DNA from: Halarchaeoplasma sp046498385
GTDB lineage: Archaea; Thermoplasmatota; Thermoplasmata; Halarchaeoplasmatales; Halarchaeoplasmataceae
Reading direction: 5' to 3'
Length of the DNA: 7,029 nt
NCBI GenBank assembly: GCA_046498385.1
Contig: JAWOAU010000100.1
Coordinates: 1 to 7,029, forward strand
Part shown: in pieces, positions 1 to 5,707 of the stretch
Position numbering within the stretch: position 1 is the first letter of the stretch
Layout of the letters: every line of letters begins with the position of its first letter
Program-made: the position numbers and the translations under genes
Notes under the pieces: model-generated
Databases searched by the model: none
Seen by the model: the letters and a program-made list of their open reading frames with translations, nothing else
What the model was told of the DNA's origin: nothing

Positions 1-188
1 CCCACATCCACACCAGGGGTGGAAGTTATACCTGTTAGAGGGATGTTAGCGAGGATGACAGCAAAGCCGATGGGGGCCAGTAAAAGGGGTTCCATCTCCT
101 TGGCTATACCCAAGTAAATCAGTAATAGGCCCACGCCGATCATAGCCACGTTCTGCCATGTTAAGGCAAATAGGGCTATATCTATCAC
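1..188 (-). CDS. oadB: Sodium-pumping decarboxylase beta subunit (OadB/GcdB/MmdB family), 5' part only
   Basis: Only the first 62 codons are inside the window; the gene continues past the left edge. The translation begins VIDIALFALTWQNVAMIG and continues through a YLGIAKEMEPLLLAPIGF stretch and an ILANIPLTGI stretch. This is the characteristic N-terminus of the integral membrane beta subunit of biotin-dependent, Na+-translocating decarboxylases (the WQN, EPLLL.PIGF and NIP motifs). In that family the beta subunit decarboxylates carboxybiotin and couples this to Na+ export. The start is inferred as GTG at 188-186, whose last two bases are shared with the TGA of the preceding gamma-subunit gene (GTGA overlap), so translation is probably coupled. 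The functional Na+-binding residues lie outside the window. Family assignment is firm. Substrate (oxaloacetate rather than methylmalonyl- or glutaconyl-CoA) is inferred from the upstream alpha subunit. Confidence 0.9.
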   Translation of the reverse strand, partial: MIDIALFALTWQNVAMIGVGLLLIYLGIAKEMEPLLLAPIGFAVILANIPLTGITSTPGVDV

Positions 189-367
189 GTAGAGCCACCC
201 CTGGATCGAATGGCGGCTACTATGGCGGCCACCTTTTCCTTTTCCTCATTTTCCTTTAAAATGTATTTATTGATTATCCAGGTGAACAGGTATGTGGATG
301 CCGTGAGTATACCAAGGGTCACGAAAACCACGCCTAGACCTATTATGACAACTTCTATAGAGTTCAT
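185..367 (-). CDS. oadG: Sodium-pumping decarboxylase gamma subunit (OadG-like), small one-helix membrane protein
   Basis: A 60-residue protein with one N-terminal membrane helix (about residues 5-31, containing VVIIGLGVVFVTLGI) followed by a charged cytoplasmic tail (KENEEKEK) and a short end RSRGGST. Helix plus charged tail, and its place directly between the alpha and beta genes, identify it as an OadG-type gamma subunit, which in the known complexes holds alpha and beta together. ATG at 367-365 follows the alpha-subunit TAA after one base, and its own TGA overlaps the beta GTG, so all three are probably translated together. It is shorter than typical OadG proteins of roughly 80 residues or more and lacks a His-containing C-terminal tail, so the metal-binding tail described for some bacterial gammas appears to be absent. 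The sequence family is weakly conserved, so context carries much of the call. Confidence 0.8.
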   Translation of the reverse strand: MNSIEVVIIGLGVVFVTLGILTASTYLFTWIINKYILKENEEKEKVAAIVAAIRSRGGST

Positions 368-368
368 A

Positions 369-2171
369 TTATTCTACCATCGTTGCTATGGGGTCCGATT
401 CCTCCACATCCTGTCCTTTTTGAACAAAGATGTCTTTTATGATGCCGTTCTTCGGTGCAGGGACATCGTTCTCCATCTTCATGGCCTCCAGAATAACTAT
501 AGGGTCTCCGGCCTTCACCTTCTCCCCTGGGCTGACTTTTATATCCAATATGGTGCCGAGCATGGGCGATTCTATCTTGATCTCTTGACCAGAGGGAGAC
601 GCCTCTTTTTTCTTTGTACCTATCTCCTCGGAACCACCTTCGTCCGGGAACAGTACGGATATGCTGTACCTCTTACCATCCACTACAACGGTATCCTCGC
701 GATGCATCTTAACGTCGTAGTTCTTACCATCCACCCTTACTTTACCTTCGTAGGGATACTCGACCTTCCTCACCACTTCTTCCTTTTCCTTTGGTTTTTT
801 CAGAGGCAGCTGGTCAGATGTGAACTCAGCCTCAACGTCGCCTTTAAGGAATTTCAAACCGATATCGGGATAGATGGCATAGGTGAGTACGTCTTCAGGC
901 TTACGCATAAATCCCATCTCTTCCAGTTCATCCTTTCTCTTCTTGAAGAGAGGTTCCAGTAGGCTGGCGGGCCTTTCATCTATCACCTCGTCTTTCCAGT
1001 TCGAACCCAGTATCTTCTCGTACATCTCCTCGGATATCTCGCCGGGGGGTCTGCCGTACATGCCCCTGAAGTATTGTTTTGTATCGTTAGTTATCCTTTT
1101 ATATCTACCGAAGAGAACATTCATTACGGACTGAACACCCACTATCTGAGAAGATGGTGTTACCAGGGGAGGATATCCGAAGTCCTCTCTCACCCGAGGG
1201 ACTTCTTTAAGTACTTCATCATACTTGTTTCCAGCCCCCTGCTCCTCCAGTTGAAACACCAGGTTCGAGAGCATACCGCCGGGTATCTGGTGAACGGTTA
1301 CGGACGGATCTATCCTCATGGTGGTCTCCCTGTGAAGGTGGCTGTATTTTTTCCAAACCTCTTTGAAATAATCTCTTATATCCATCAAAAGATCGATGTC
1401 ATAGCCCGTGTCGAACTCCGTGTCCTCAAGTGCGGCGACGACGGACTCGGTAGGCGGCTGCCCGGTACTGCCGGTGAGTGGCGAAAAAGAGGTATCGAGA
1501 ATATCGACGCCGGCGTCGCATGCCCTCATATAAGACAGTCCGCTCATGCCGGATGTGTTATGACTGTGCAGATCGATGGGGATCTTGATTCCCGCATCCT
1601 TGCAACCTTTGATTATATCGTAGGCCCTGGTGGGCGATATCATACCCGCCATGTCCTTGATGCACAGTGAATCACAGCCCATCTTTTCCAGTTTTTTAAA
1701 GTCGTCCACGTACCTCTCGACGGTGTGCACGGGGGATATGGTGTAACAAAGGGAGCCCTGAACGTACCCTCCCGCCTTCCTGGCGGTTTCGATGGGGACC
1801 CTCATGTTCCGTAGGTCGTTGAGTGCGTCGAATATTCTGAAGTTGTCACAGCCGTTCTTGTGGGCGTAATAAATGAATTTCTTCACTATGTCATCGGGAA
1901 AATTACGGTATGCCACTATGTTCATGGCCCTCTCCAGCATCTGCAAAGGTGTGTTTGGTAAATGTTCACTGAGTGTTCTCAATCTCTCCCACGGATCCTC
2001 GTTCAAATATCGTATGCATGCATCGAAGGTGGCCCCGCCCCATACCTCCAGGGAATGAAAGCCGATCTCGTCCATCTTCGAGCATATCGGGATCATGTCC
2101 TCCGTCCTGAGCCTGGTGGCCAGGACGGACTGGTGTGCGTCCCTCAACGTTTGGTCATGGAGTTGTACCAT
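369..2171 (-). CDS. oadA: Oxaloacetate decarboxylase alpha subunit / pyruvate carboxylase subunit B type carboxyltransferase with biotin domain
   Basis: A 600-residue protein with three parts. Residues about 1-270 are a carboxyltransferase TIM barrel: DQTLRDAHQS near the start (D6 metal ligand by family), IKDMAG with the active-site lysine K172, and LHSHNTSG with metal ligands H202 and H204. About 280-470 is the conserved PYC/OADA domain. About 535-600 is the biotinyl domain, with EAMKMEN and biotinylated K565. It transfers CO2 between oxaloacetate/pyruvate and biotin. The open frame extends to 2207, but ATG at 2171-2169 is preferred: GAGGAGGT lies 7 nt upstream, and homologues begin just before the TLRDAHQS motif. 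The same protein type serves as PycB in anabolic pyruvate carboxylase of methanogens. Here adjacent gamma and beta genes, and no visible biotin carboxylase (PycA) gene, favour a Na+-pumping decarboxylase. Confidence 0.92.
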   Translation of the reverse strand: MVQLHDQTLRDAHQSVLATRLRTEDMIPICSKMDEIGFHSLEVWGGATFDACIRYLNEDPWERLRTLSEHLPNTPLQMLERAMNIVAYRNFPDDIVKKFIYYAHKNGCDNFRIFDALNDLRNMRVPIETARKAGGYVQGSLCYTISPVHTVERYVDDFKKLEKMGCDSLCIKDMAGMISPTRAYDIIKGCKDAGIKIPIDLHSHNTSGMSGLSYMRACDAGVDILDTSFSPLTGSTGQPPTESVVAALEDTEFDTGYDIDLLMDIRDYFKEVWKKYSHLHRETTMRIDPSVTVHQIPGGMLSNLVFQLEEQGAGNKYDEVLKEVPRVREDFGYPPLVTPSSQIVGVQSVMNVLFGRYKRITNDTKQYFRGMYGRPPGEISEEMYEKILGSNWKDEVIDERPASLLEPLFKKRKDELEEMGFMRKPEDVLTYAIYPDIGLKFLKGDVEAEFTSDQLPLKKPKEKEEVVRKVEYPYEGKVRVDGKNYDVKMHREDTVVVDGKRYSISVLFPDEGGSEEIGTKKKEASPSGQEIKIESPMLGTILDIKVSPGEKVKAGDPIVILEAMKMENDVPAPKNGIIKDIFVQKGQDVEESDPIATMVE

Positions 2172-2264
2172 ATATTTTACCTCCTCGATTGTTCTTTCAG
2201 GGAACAACGAGTAGTTGAGTCGTTAAATGTAAGTCGTCTATATATTCTTTGGTCTCAAAAATCA
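2172..2264 (-). promoter_or_regulatory. Promoter region of the oad operon: TATA-like box, inverted repeat, strong Shine-Dalgarno
   Basis: Read on the minus strand, this 93-bp gap holds, in order: a T5 run just after the upstream permease stop (2261-2257), which could be a weak terminator; a TATA-like box AATATATAG (2246-2238) preceded by purine-rich CAAAG, as in an archaeal BRE/TATA pair; and GAGGAGGT (about 2186-2179) ahead of the oadA ATG. A start about 25 nt after the TATA box would fall near 2216. Positions are read from the sequence; promoter activity is inferred. Confidence 0.45.
2206..2224. repeat. Short inverted repeat AACGA-N9-TCGTT, possible operator
   Basis: AACGA at 2206-2210 and TCGTT at 2220-2224 are perfect inverted copies around a 9-nt spacer. 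The repeat straddles the transcription start predicted from the TATA-like box at 2246-2238, which is where a repressor site would block initiation. The arms are only 5 bp, so chance occurrence is quite possible. Confidence 0.25.
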
Positions 2265-3365
2265 TCATTCCGTCCACCTTGTAAGGAACGCACCGAGGAC
2301 GAAAAGGACCGCTGCGATGATGAAAATTACAGCGGTGTTGGTTATCGCCCCGGACCAGTTTTCGTATATCATCGCATCCCTGAGACCTTCGTTCACGTAG
2401 TAAAGGGGAAGAACCCTTGCTATCTCCCTGAGATATCCCGGCATCACTTCAAGGGGAAAGAACGTACCTGCCAGGAACATCTGTGGAAACGTTATGGCAC
2501 CTGCGGCGGAATCCGCGGTCTCCTCCTCGTTCACGAACCGGGATATGAGCATGCCCATGCCTGAAAAGGCGAAGGCCGCCGAGATAACTATGACGAACAG
2601 GTAGATGTTGATGTTCACGCTTATGCTCCAGACCGTCACACCGACCAGTATTATGAGGAAGGTCGAAACGAAGGAGATGAAGGTCATGAATAACATCTTT
2701 GAAACCAGGTATTCCCAGCGCGAGAAGGGAGTGGTGGAAAGCTTCCTGAGTATACCCCACTTCCTGTATTTCGTGTTCCTGAATATGGTGCCGTATATAG
2801 AGGACGTCATCACTGTGATACCGATGACACCTGGCATGAAGAAGTCGATGAACTTGAATTCCTTTGTAGTGATGGTGTCTTCCTGGTAGATCAGTACGTC
2901 CCTTCCACCGGTTATTTCCATGTTCCATCCCTGCAAAGTACCTGCCACCACCCCCCGTATTATACCGTTCACCGATTCCCGGGTGGGATCGAGGGAAAGG
3001 ACAACGGGCAGGGACTCGTTGGATCCCTGGTAAGCTTCTTGAACGGTGTTTTGGAATCCCTGGGGAACGATGAGGGCCGCCCGTATGTTGTTGTCGGATA
3101 TGTAATCCTGGGCATCGACGTCGCCGGGTATGGTTTCCACATTCAGCCGTTCTTCCAGTGATAAGACGAAATCTTCCGACATTGGTGTTCCGTCGAGATC
3201 CTGCACGTAAAGGGTCACGGTAACATCACCCTGGCCCTGGTAGATCGCACCGAATATGAGCATCAACAGCACCGGGAAGGCGATGGCCCAGAACACAGTA
3301 CCCTTGGAACGATACCACATCCTCAGATTCGCCATAAAATCCGTGAGGATGGCCTTTGGGTTCAA
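2265..3365 (-). CDS. ABC-2 type transporter permease
   Basis: A 366-residue membrane protein with the ABC-2 exporter layout: one helix near the N-terminus (about 22-44, containing FWAIAFPVLLMLIFGAIYQ), a large external domain (about 45-172), then five helices at roughly 173-195, 220-245, 252-275, 286-306 and 341-363. The LSTTPFSRWEYLVSKML stretch after the second helix is typical of this family. It would form the membrane channel for the ATPase encoded just upstream. The start is TTG at 3365-3363: GGGGGTGA lies 6 nt ahead, and the TTG overlaps the ATPase TGA by 4 nt (TTGA), so translation is coupled. No other good start is nearby. The substrate cannot be read from the sequence; relatives export drugs, lipids, polysaccharides or other compounds. 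Confidence 0.93.
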   Translation of the reverse strand: MNPKAILTDFMANLRMWYRSKGTVFWAIAFPVLLMLIFGAIYQGQGDVTVTLYVQDLDGTPMSEDFVLSLEERLNVETIPGDVDAQDYISDNNIRAALIVPQGFQNTVQEAYQGSNESLPVVLSLDPTRESVNGIIRGVVAGTLQGWNMEITGGRDVLIYQEDTITTKEFKFIDFFMPGVIGITVMTSSIYGTIFRNTKYRKWGILRKLSTTPFSRWEYLVSKMLFMTFISFVSTFLIILVGVTVWSISVNINIYLFVIVISAAFAFSGMGMLISRFVNEEETADSAAGAITFPQMFLAGTFFPLEVMPGYLREIARVLPLYYVNEGLRDAMIYENWSGAITNTAVIFIIAAVLFVLGAFLTRWTE

Positions 3366-4267
3366 GCCTCGTCACCCCCTTCTAGGGTGGTGCCGGTGAG
3401 GTTCAGGAAAACCTCCTCCAGGTTTGCCCGTCTTACCTCCATGCTCTCGAGCTTGGTACCCGCCCTGGTGGCTTCCTCTAGAATACGGGATATCTCTTGG
3501 ATATGTTCAACTTTGAATGAGAGCGTACCGTTTGAACTGCTCTTTCCGTTGATTTTCATCCCGGAGGTATCGCTCCCGTGTAGTTTTACCGTATAACCAT
3601 CACCGTACCTGGATATCAGGCCGTGGGTGCTGCCCTTGGCTACTATGTTCCCGTGGTGTATTATGGCAACCCGATCGGCGAGATATTCCGCCTCTTCCAT
3701 GTAGTGTGTGGTCAGGAATATGGTCTTACCCTCCTTTTTCAGGCTCTTTATGGCCTTCCACACGCCCCTCCTGGCCCGGGGGTCCAATCCGGTGGTGGGC
3801 TCGTCAAGGAAGATCAGGTCCGGGTCGTTGACCAGGGCCATGGCCACCCCGACGCGCTGCTTCAGGCCACCGGAAAGGTTCATGTAAAGCTCATCTCTCT
3901 TATCCTCCAGCTCCATGAGAGAGATTATGTCGTCTATGTCCCGATTGCGCTTATAGAAGGACGCATAGTACTTCAACGTCTCTTTAACGGTGAGGCGCTC
4001 CAGGGAACGGTACTCCTGGGGCAGAACTCCTATCCGCTCCCTGATGTTCTTTGAACTTCGGGAGAATTTCTCTCCGAATAGTCGGACGGTTCCAGAGGTA
4101 GGGCTTCTGATACCCTCGCAAATCTCCACCGTTGTTGTTTTTCCGGCACCGTTGGGTCCCACAAAGGCGAATATCTCTCCCCTGTGTATGGTAATTGATA
4201 TGTTGTTGACTGCAACCAGCCCGCCGTATTTTTTTCGGAGCTTCCTTATCTCGATCACGGGTTCCAT
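3362..4267 (-). CDS. ABC transporter ATP-binding protein, ABC-2/DrrA-like
   Basis: A 301-residue cytoplasmic ATPase with every expected motif: Walker A GPNGAGKTT (37-45), Q-loop Q84 in VLPQEYRSL, signature LSGGLKQR (131-138), Walker B LIFLDEP (151-157), D-loop GLDP, and switch histidine H188 in TTHYMEEAE. The C-terminal extension (about 220-301), ending in a NLEEVFLNLTG motif, is typical of the DrrA/CcmA-type ATPases that pair with ABC-2 permeases. It should hydrolyse ATP to drive the partner permease encoded directly downstream with a 4-nt overlap. The ATG at 4267-4265 is supported by AAGGTGG (4280-4274) 6 nt upstream. All catalytic residues are present, so the transporter is probably active. 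Whether it imports or exports is not shown directly, but this subfamily exports. Confidence 0.95.
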   Translation of the reverse strand: MEPVIEIRKLRKKYGGLVAVNNISITIHRGEIFAFVGPNGAGKTTTVEICEGIRSPTSGTVRLFGEKFSRSSKNIRERIGVLPQEYRSLERLTVKETLKYYASFYKRNRDIDDIISLMELEDKRDELYMNLSGGLKQRVGVAMALVNDPDLIFLDEPTTGLDPRARRGVWKAIKSLKKEGKTIFLTTHYMEEAEYLADRVAIIHHGNIVAKGSTHGLISRYGDGYTVKLHGSDTSGMKINGKSSSNGTLSFKVEHIQEISRILEEATRAGTKLESMEVRRANLEEVFLNLTGTTLEGGDEA

Positions 4268-4284
4268 ATGATACCACCTTGGGA

Positions 4285-4318
4285 TTGGAGGAAATTTTAT
4301 CTTTACCTTATAAAGCTT
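4285..4318 (-). promoter_or_regulatory. Possible promoter of the ABC transporter pair
   Basis: On the minus strand, a CTTTATAAGG sequence sits across the stop codon of the small zinc-finger gene (TATA core near 4314-4308). A start about 25 nt later, near 4285, would give a leader of roughly 20 nt that still includes the AAGGTGG ribosome site of the ATPase. The exporter could therefore be transcribed from here, together with the zinc-finger gene, or both. This rests on spacing and sequence likeness only. Confidence 0.35.
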
Positions 4319-4436
4319 CCCGTATCTTCGTTACCAAATCCTTGAAACAGTCTTCGCATATGGCACGGTCGCCGATCTTGGTATATTCTTTGATCCAATT
4401 GCCGCAAAAGTGGCATCTGTCTGAGTCAAGAGGCAT
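4308..4436 (-). CDS. 42-residue four-cysteine zinc-finger protein of unknown function
   Basis: A very small frame, ATG 4436-4434 to TAA 4310-4308. The protein contains CHFCG and, 15 residues on, CEDCF, giving a CxxC-N15-CxxC pattern with cysteines at 8, 11, 27 and 30. The cysteines are followed by a short charged helix (FKDLVTKIREAL). This is the spacing of a treble-clef or ribbon-type zinc finger, and the amino-acid pattern (a paired knuckle, then ICEDC) is unlikely in a random frame. GTGAT lies about 5 nt ahead of the start, fitting a ribosome site. It is divergent from the TraB-like gene and ends 40 nt before the ABC ATPase start, so it may be the first gene of that operon. Small archaeal zinc fingers like this can bind nucleic acid or protein; which applies here cannot be said. 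Confidence 0.72.
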   Translation of the reverse strand: MPLDSDRCHFCGNWIKEYTKIGDRAICEDCFKDLVTKIREAL

Positions 4437-4524
4437 GTTCTATCACTATGCCGGTTAAGGTATAACCGAGGATAAATCTTTCCTTAAAAAAACATTTATT
4501 ACCCCGTTGTCCGGTGACACCCTA
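4437..4524. promoter_or_regulatory. Divergent promoter region between the zinc-finger gene and the TraB-like gene
   Basis: This 88-bp AT-rich gap must hold the starts for both directions. Toward the zinc-finger gene, GATTTATCC (about 4478-4470, minus) could be a TATA box giving a start near 4449. Toward the TraB-like gene, either GATAAATC (4471-4478) or CATTTATTA (4494-4502), preceded by a run of seven A, could serve. The latter would give an almost leaderless message. GGTGA at 4513-4517, 7 nt ahead of ATG 4525, favours a leadered one. Assignments are by eye. Confidence 0.45.
4452..4468. repeat. Perfect palindrome CGGTTA-N5-TAACCG, candidate operator
   Basis: CGGTTA (4452-4457) and TAACCG (4463-4468) are exact inverted copies separated by AGGTA. 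The site lies in the divergent intergenic region, between the proposed TATA box and start of the zinc-finger gene and just upstream of the proposed promoter of the TraB-like gene. A dimeric regulator bound here could affect both directions. A 6-bp arm with a 5-nt spacer can also arise by chance. Confidence 0.35.
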
Positions 4525-5706
4525 ATGAGCTCCCCTGAGATAAAGGAATATAGCGACGATATAATCCTAGCAGGATTGGACTATCTGGGAGATGATATTC
4601 TAGAGGAGGAGCTTTTAGAGTGGGTAAGTGAGTACCGCCCTAAGACGGTGGCCTTCGCTCTCTGTGACAAACGATTCGAAGCTCTGGGTGGCAGAGATTG
4701 GGATGAACAGCCTCTACTCCCTTCCTACAAGGAAGGAAAAACAGGGGTCCTTATATATCAGGCGTTCACCGAGGCACTGAGGGAAAACTTGCGGAGATTT
4801 AAGGATATCAGTGCCGAGACCAACGTAGCCCGCCTGGTTCCCTTCGCCGACGAGTTGGATGTGGATGTAGAGCTGATCGATCGGGATATCTCCCTTACCT
4901 TGGGGAGGGCCTTCAAGGTGATGAAGCCCGGGGAGAAATTAAAGATGTTCTGGTACCTTAAATCCACCATGCTCACCTTTTCCGATGAAAAAAGGAAGAA
5001 AAGTGTGGATAAGATGGAGAAACACGACGACCTTGTAGGGGGTGTGATCGAAAGGGTGTCTAACTTCGCACCGGGTGTCGCCCGGGTGGCGAGTAAGGAA
5101 CGTGAGGAATACATGGGTAAAAAAATATACGAATCATCTAAAGAAGGACGGGTACTCGCTCTAGTCCCTATGAGCAAGATGGAACCGGTCATGAAAGAAA
5201 TAGATGACGCGGTCGTGGAAGAAAAGTCCAAAGGGGAGCACAGCGGTTTTGAACATCTGGAGAGGATAAGTAAAAAGTTTTATACCAAGGGCCTAAAATT
5301 CATATCGCCGGCATTTTTCATCTCTCTGGCAATATATCTCTTCATATTCTCAGACACTCTTAACTTCTGGAGAGCGCTACAGTACTGGTTCCTGGCCATA
5401 GGAGGTATGGCTGCACTAGGAGCTCTTTTGGGCAGGGGGCACCCTATTTCGGTGCTAACCTCCTTTTTGCTCGCCCCTGTAATGGCCCTTACGCTGATTG
5501 GACCGGGTTGGATAGCGGGTTACGTGGAGTTGAAGGTGAGAAACCCCTCCATCGCAGACCTTAAATCTCTCACCTCCAGTGAATCAACCAATGAGTTTCT
5601 GTCAAACAACATCATCAGGGTATTCACCGTTGGAATATTTTCCAACATTTTTACATGGATGGGAATAGGAATAGTCCTGCCCTTGCTCCTGAAGTTCGTG
5701 GGGTGA
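4525..5706 (+). CDS. TraB/PrgY-family membrane protein lacking the GxxH motifs (probable pseudoenzyme)
   Basis: A 393-residue protein. Residues about 11-230 follow the TraB/PrgY/GumN (Tiki-like) domain: DIILAGLDYLG, RPKTVAFALCDKRFEAL, LIDRDISLTLGRAF (117-130) and KEREEYM (191-197). A charged linker leads to about four membrane helices (near 258-276, 284-303, 308-332, 362-391), including the archaeal TraB-type RGHPISVLTSFLLAP stretch (304-318) and GWIAGYVE. Family members normally carry GTAH, VELD-like and GAGH motifs. Here these read GLDY (17-20), FALC (44-47) and PMSK (215-218), so both histidines and the acid are lost. ATG 4525 is chosen because GGTGA lies 7 nt upstream; an upstream in-frame TTG (4507) has no such site. 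It is the first gene of a pair with the DUF368 gene. Bacterial relatives shut down pheromone signalling and animal Tiki proteins are proteases; here a non-catalytic role is inferred. Confidence 0.82.
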   Translation: MSSPEIKEYSDDIILAGLDYLGDDILEEELLEWVSEYRPKTVAFALCDKRFEALGGRDWDEQPLLPSYKEGKTGVLIYQAFTEALRENLRRFKDISAETNVARLVPFADELDVDVELIDRDISLTLGRAFKVMKPGEKLKMFWYLKSTMLTFSDEKRKKSVDKMEKHDDLVGGVIERVSNFAPGVARVASKEREEYMGKKIYESSKEGRVLALVPMSKMEPVMKEIDDAVVEEKSKGEHSGFEHLERISKKFYTKGLKFISPAFFISLAIYLFIFSDTLNFWRALQYWFLAIGGMAALGALLGRGHPISVLTSFLLAPVMALTLIGPGWIAGYVELKVRNPSIADLKSLTSSESTNEFLSNNIIRVFTVGIFSNIFTWMGIGIVLPLLLKFVG

Positions 5707-5707
5707 T

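Noticed and set aside
210..962. A 250-residue open frame on the plus strand
   Set aside because: It lies wholly opposite the oadA and oadG genes, which have clear motifs. Its translation is rich in Phe, Leu, His and Tyr with no domain features, as expected of an antisense frame.
2257..2261. T5 run (minus strand) just after the permease stop as a terminator
   Set aside because: Archaeal termination can use T runs, but five T without other support is too weak to list separately. It is mentioned in the promoter region entry.
1074..2564. Several plus-strand frames (about 1074-1670 and 1962-2564) of around 200 residues
   Set aside because: They are antisense to oadA and to the ABC permease. One crosses the oadA promoter, and none has recognisable motifs or ribosome sites.
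2449..2928. A 159-residue minus-strand frame inside the permease gene
   Set aside because: It is an alternative frame of the permease, His/Arg-rich with no domain character, and the permease itself is clearly real.
4720..4736. Inverted repeat CCTTCC-TACAA-GGAAGG
   Set aside because: It lies within the TraB-like coding sequence, encodes ordinary residues and has no regulatory context, so it is most likely chance.
4758..5231. A 157-residue minus-strand frame, Ser-rich
   Set aside because: It is antisense to the TraB-like gene and has low-complexity Ser/Thr content typical of shadow frames.
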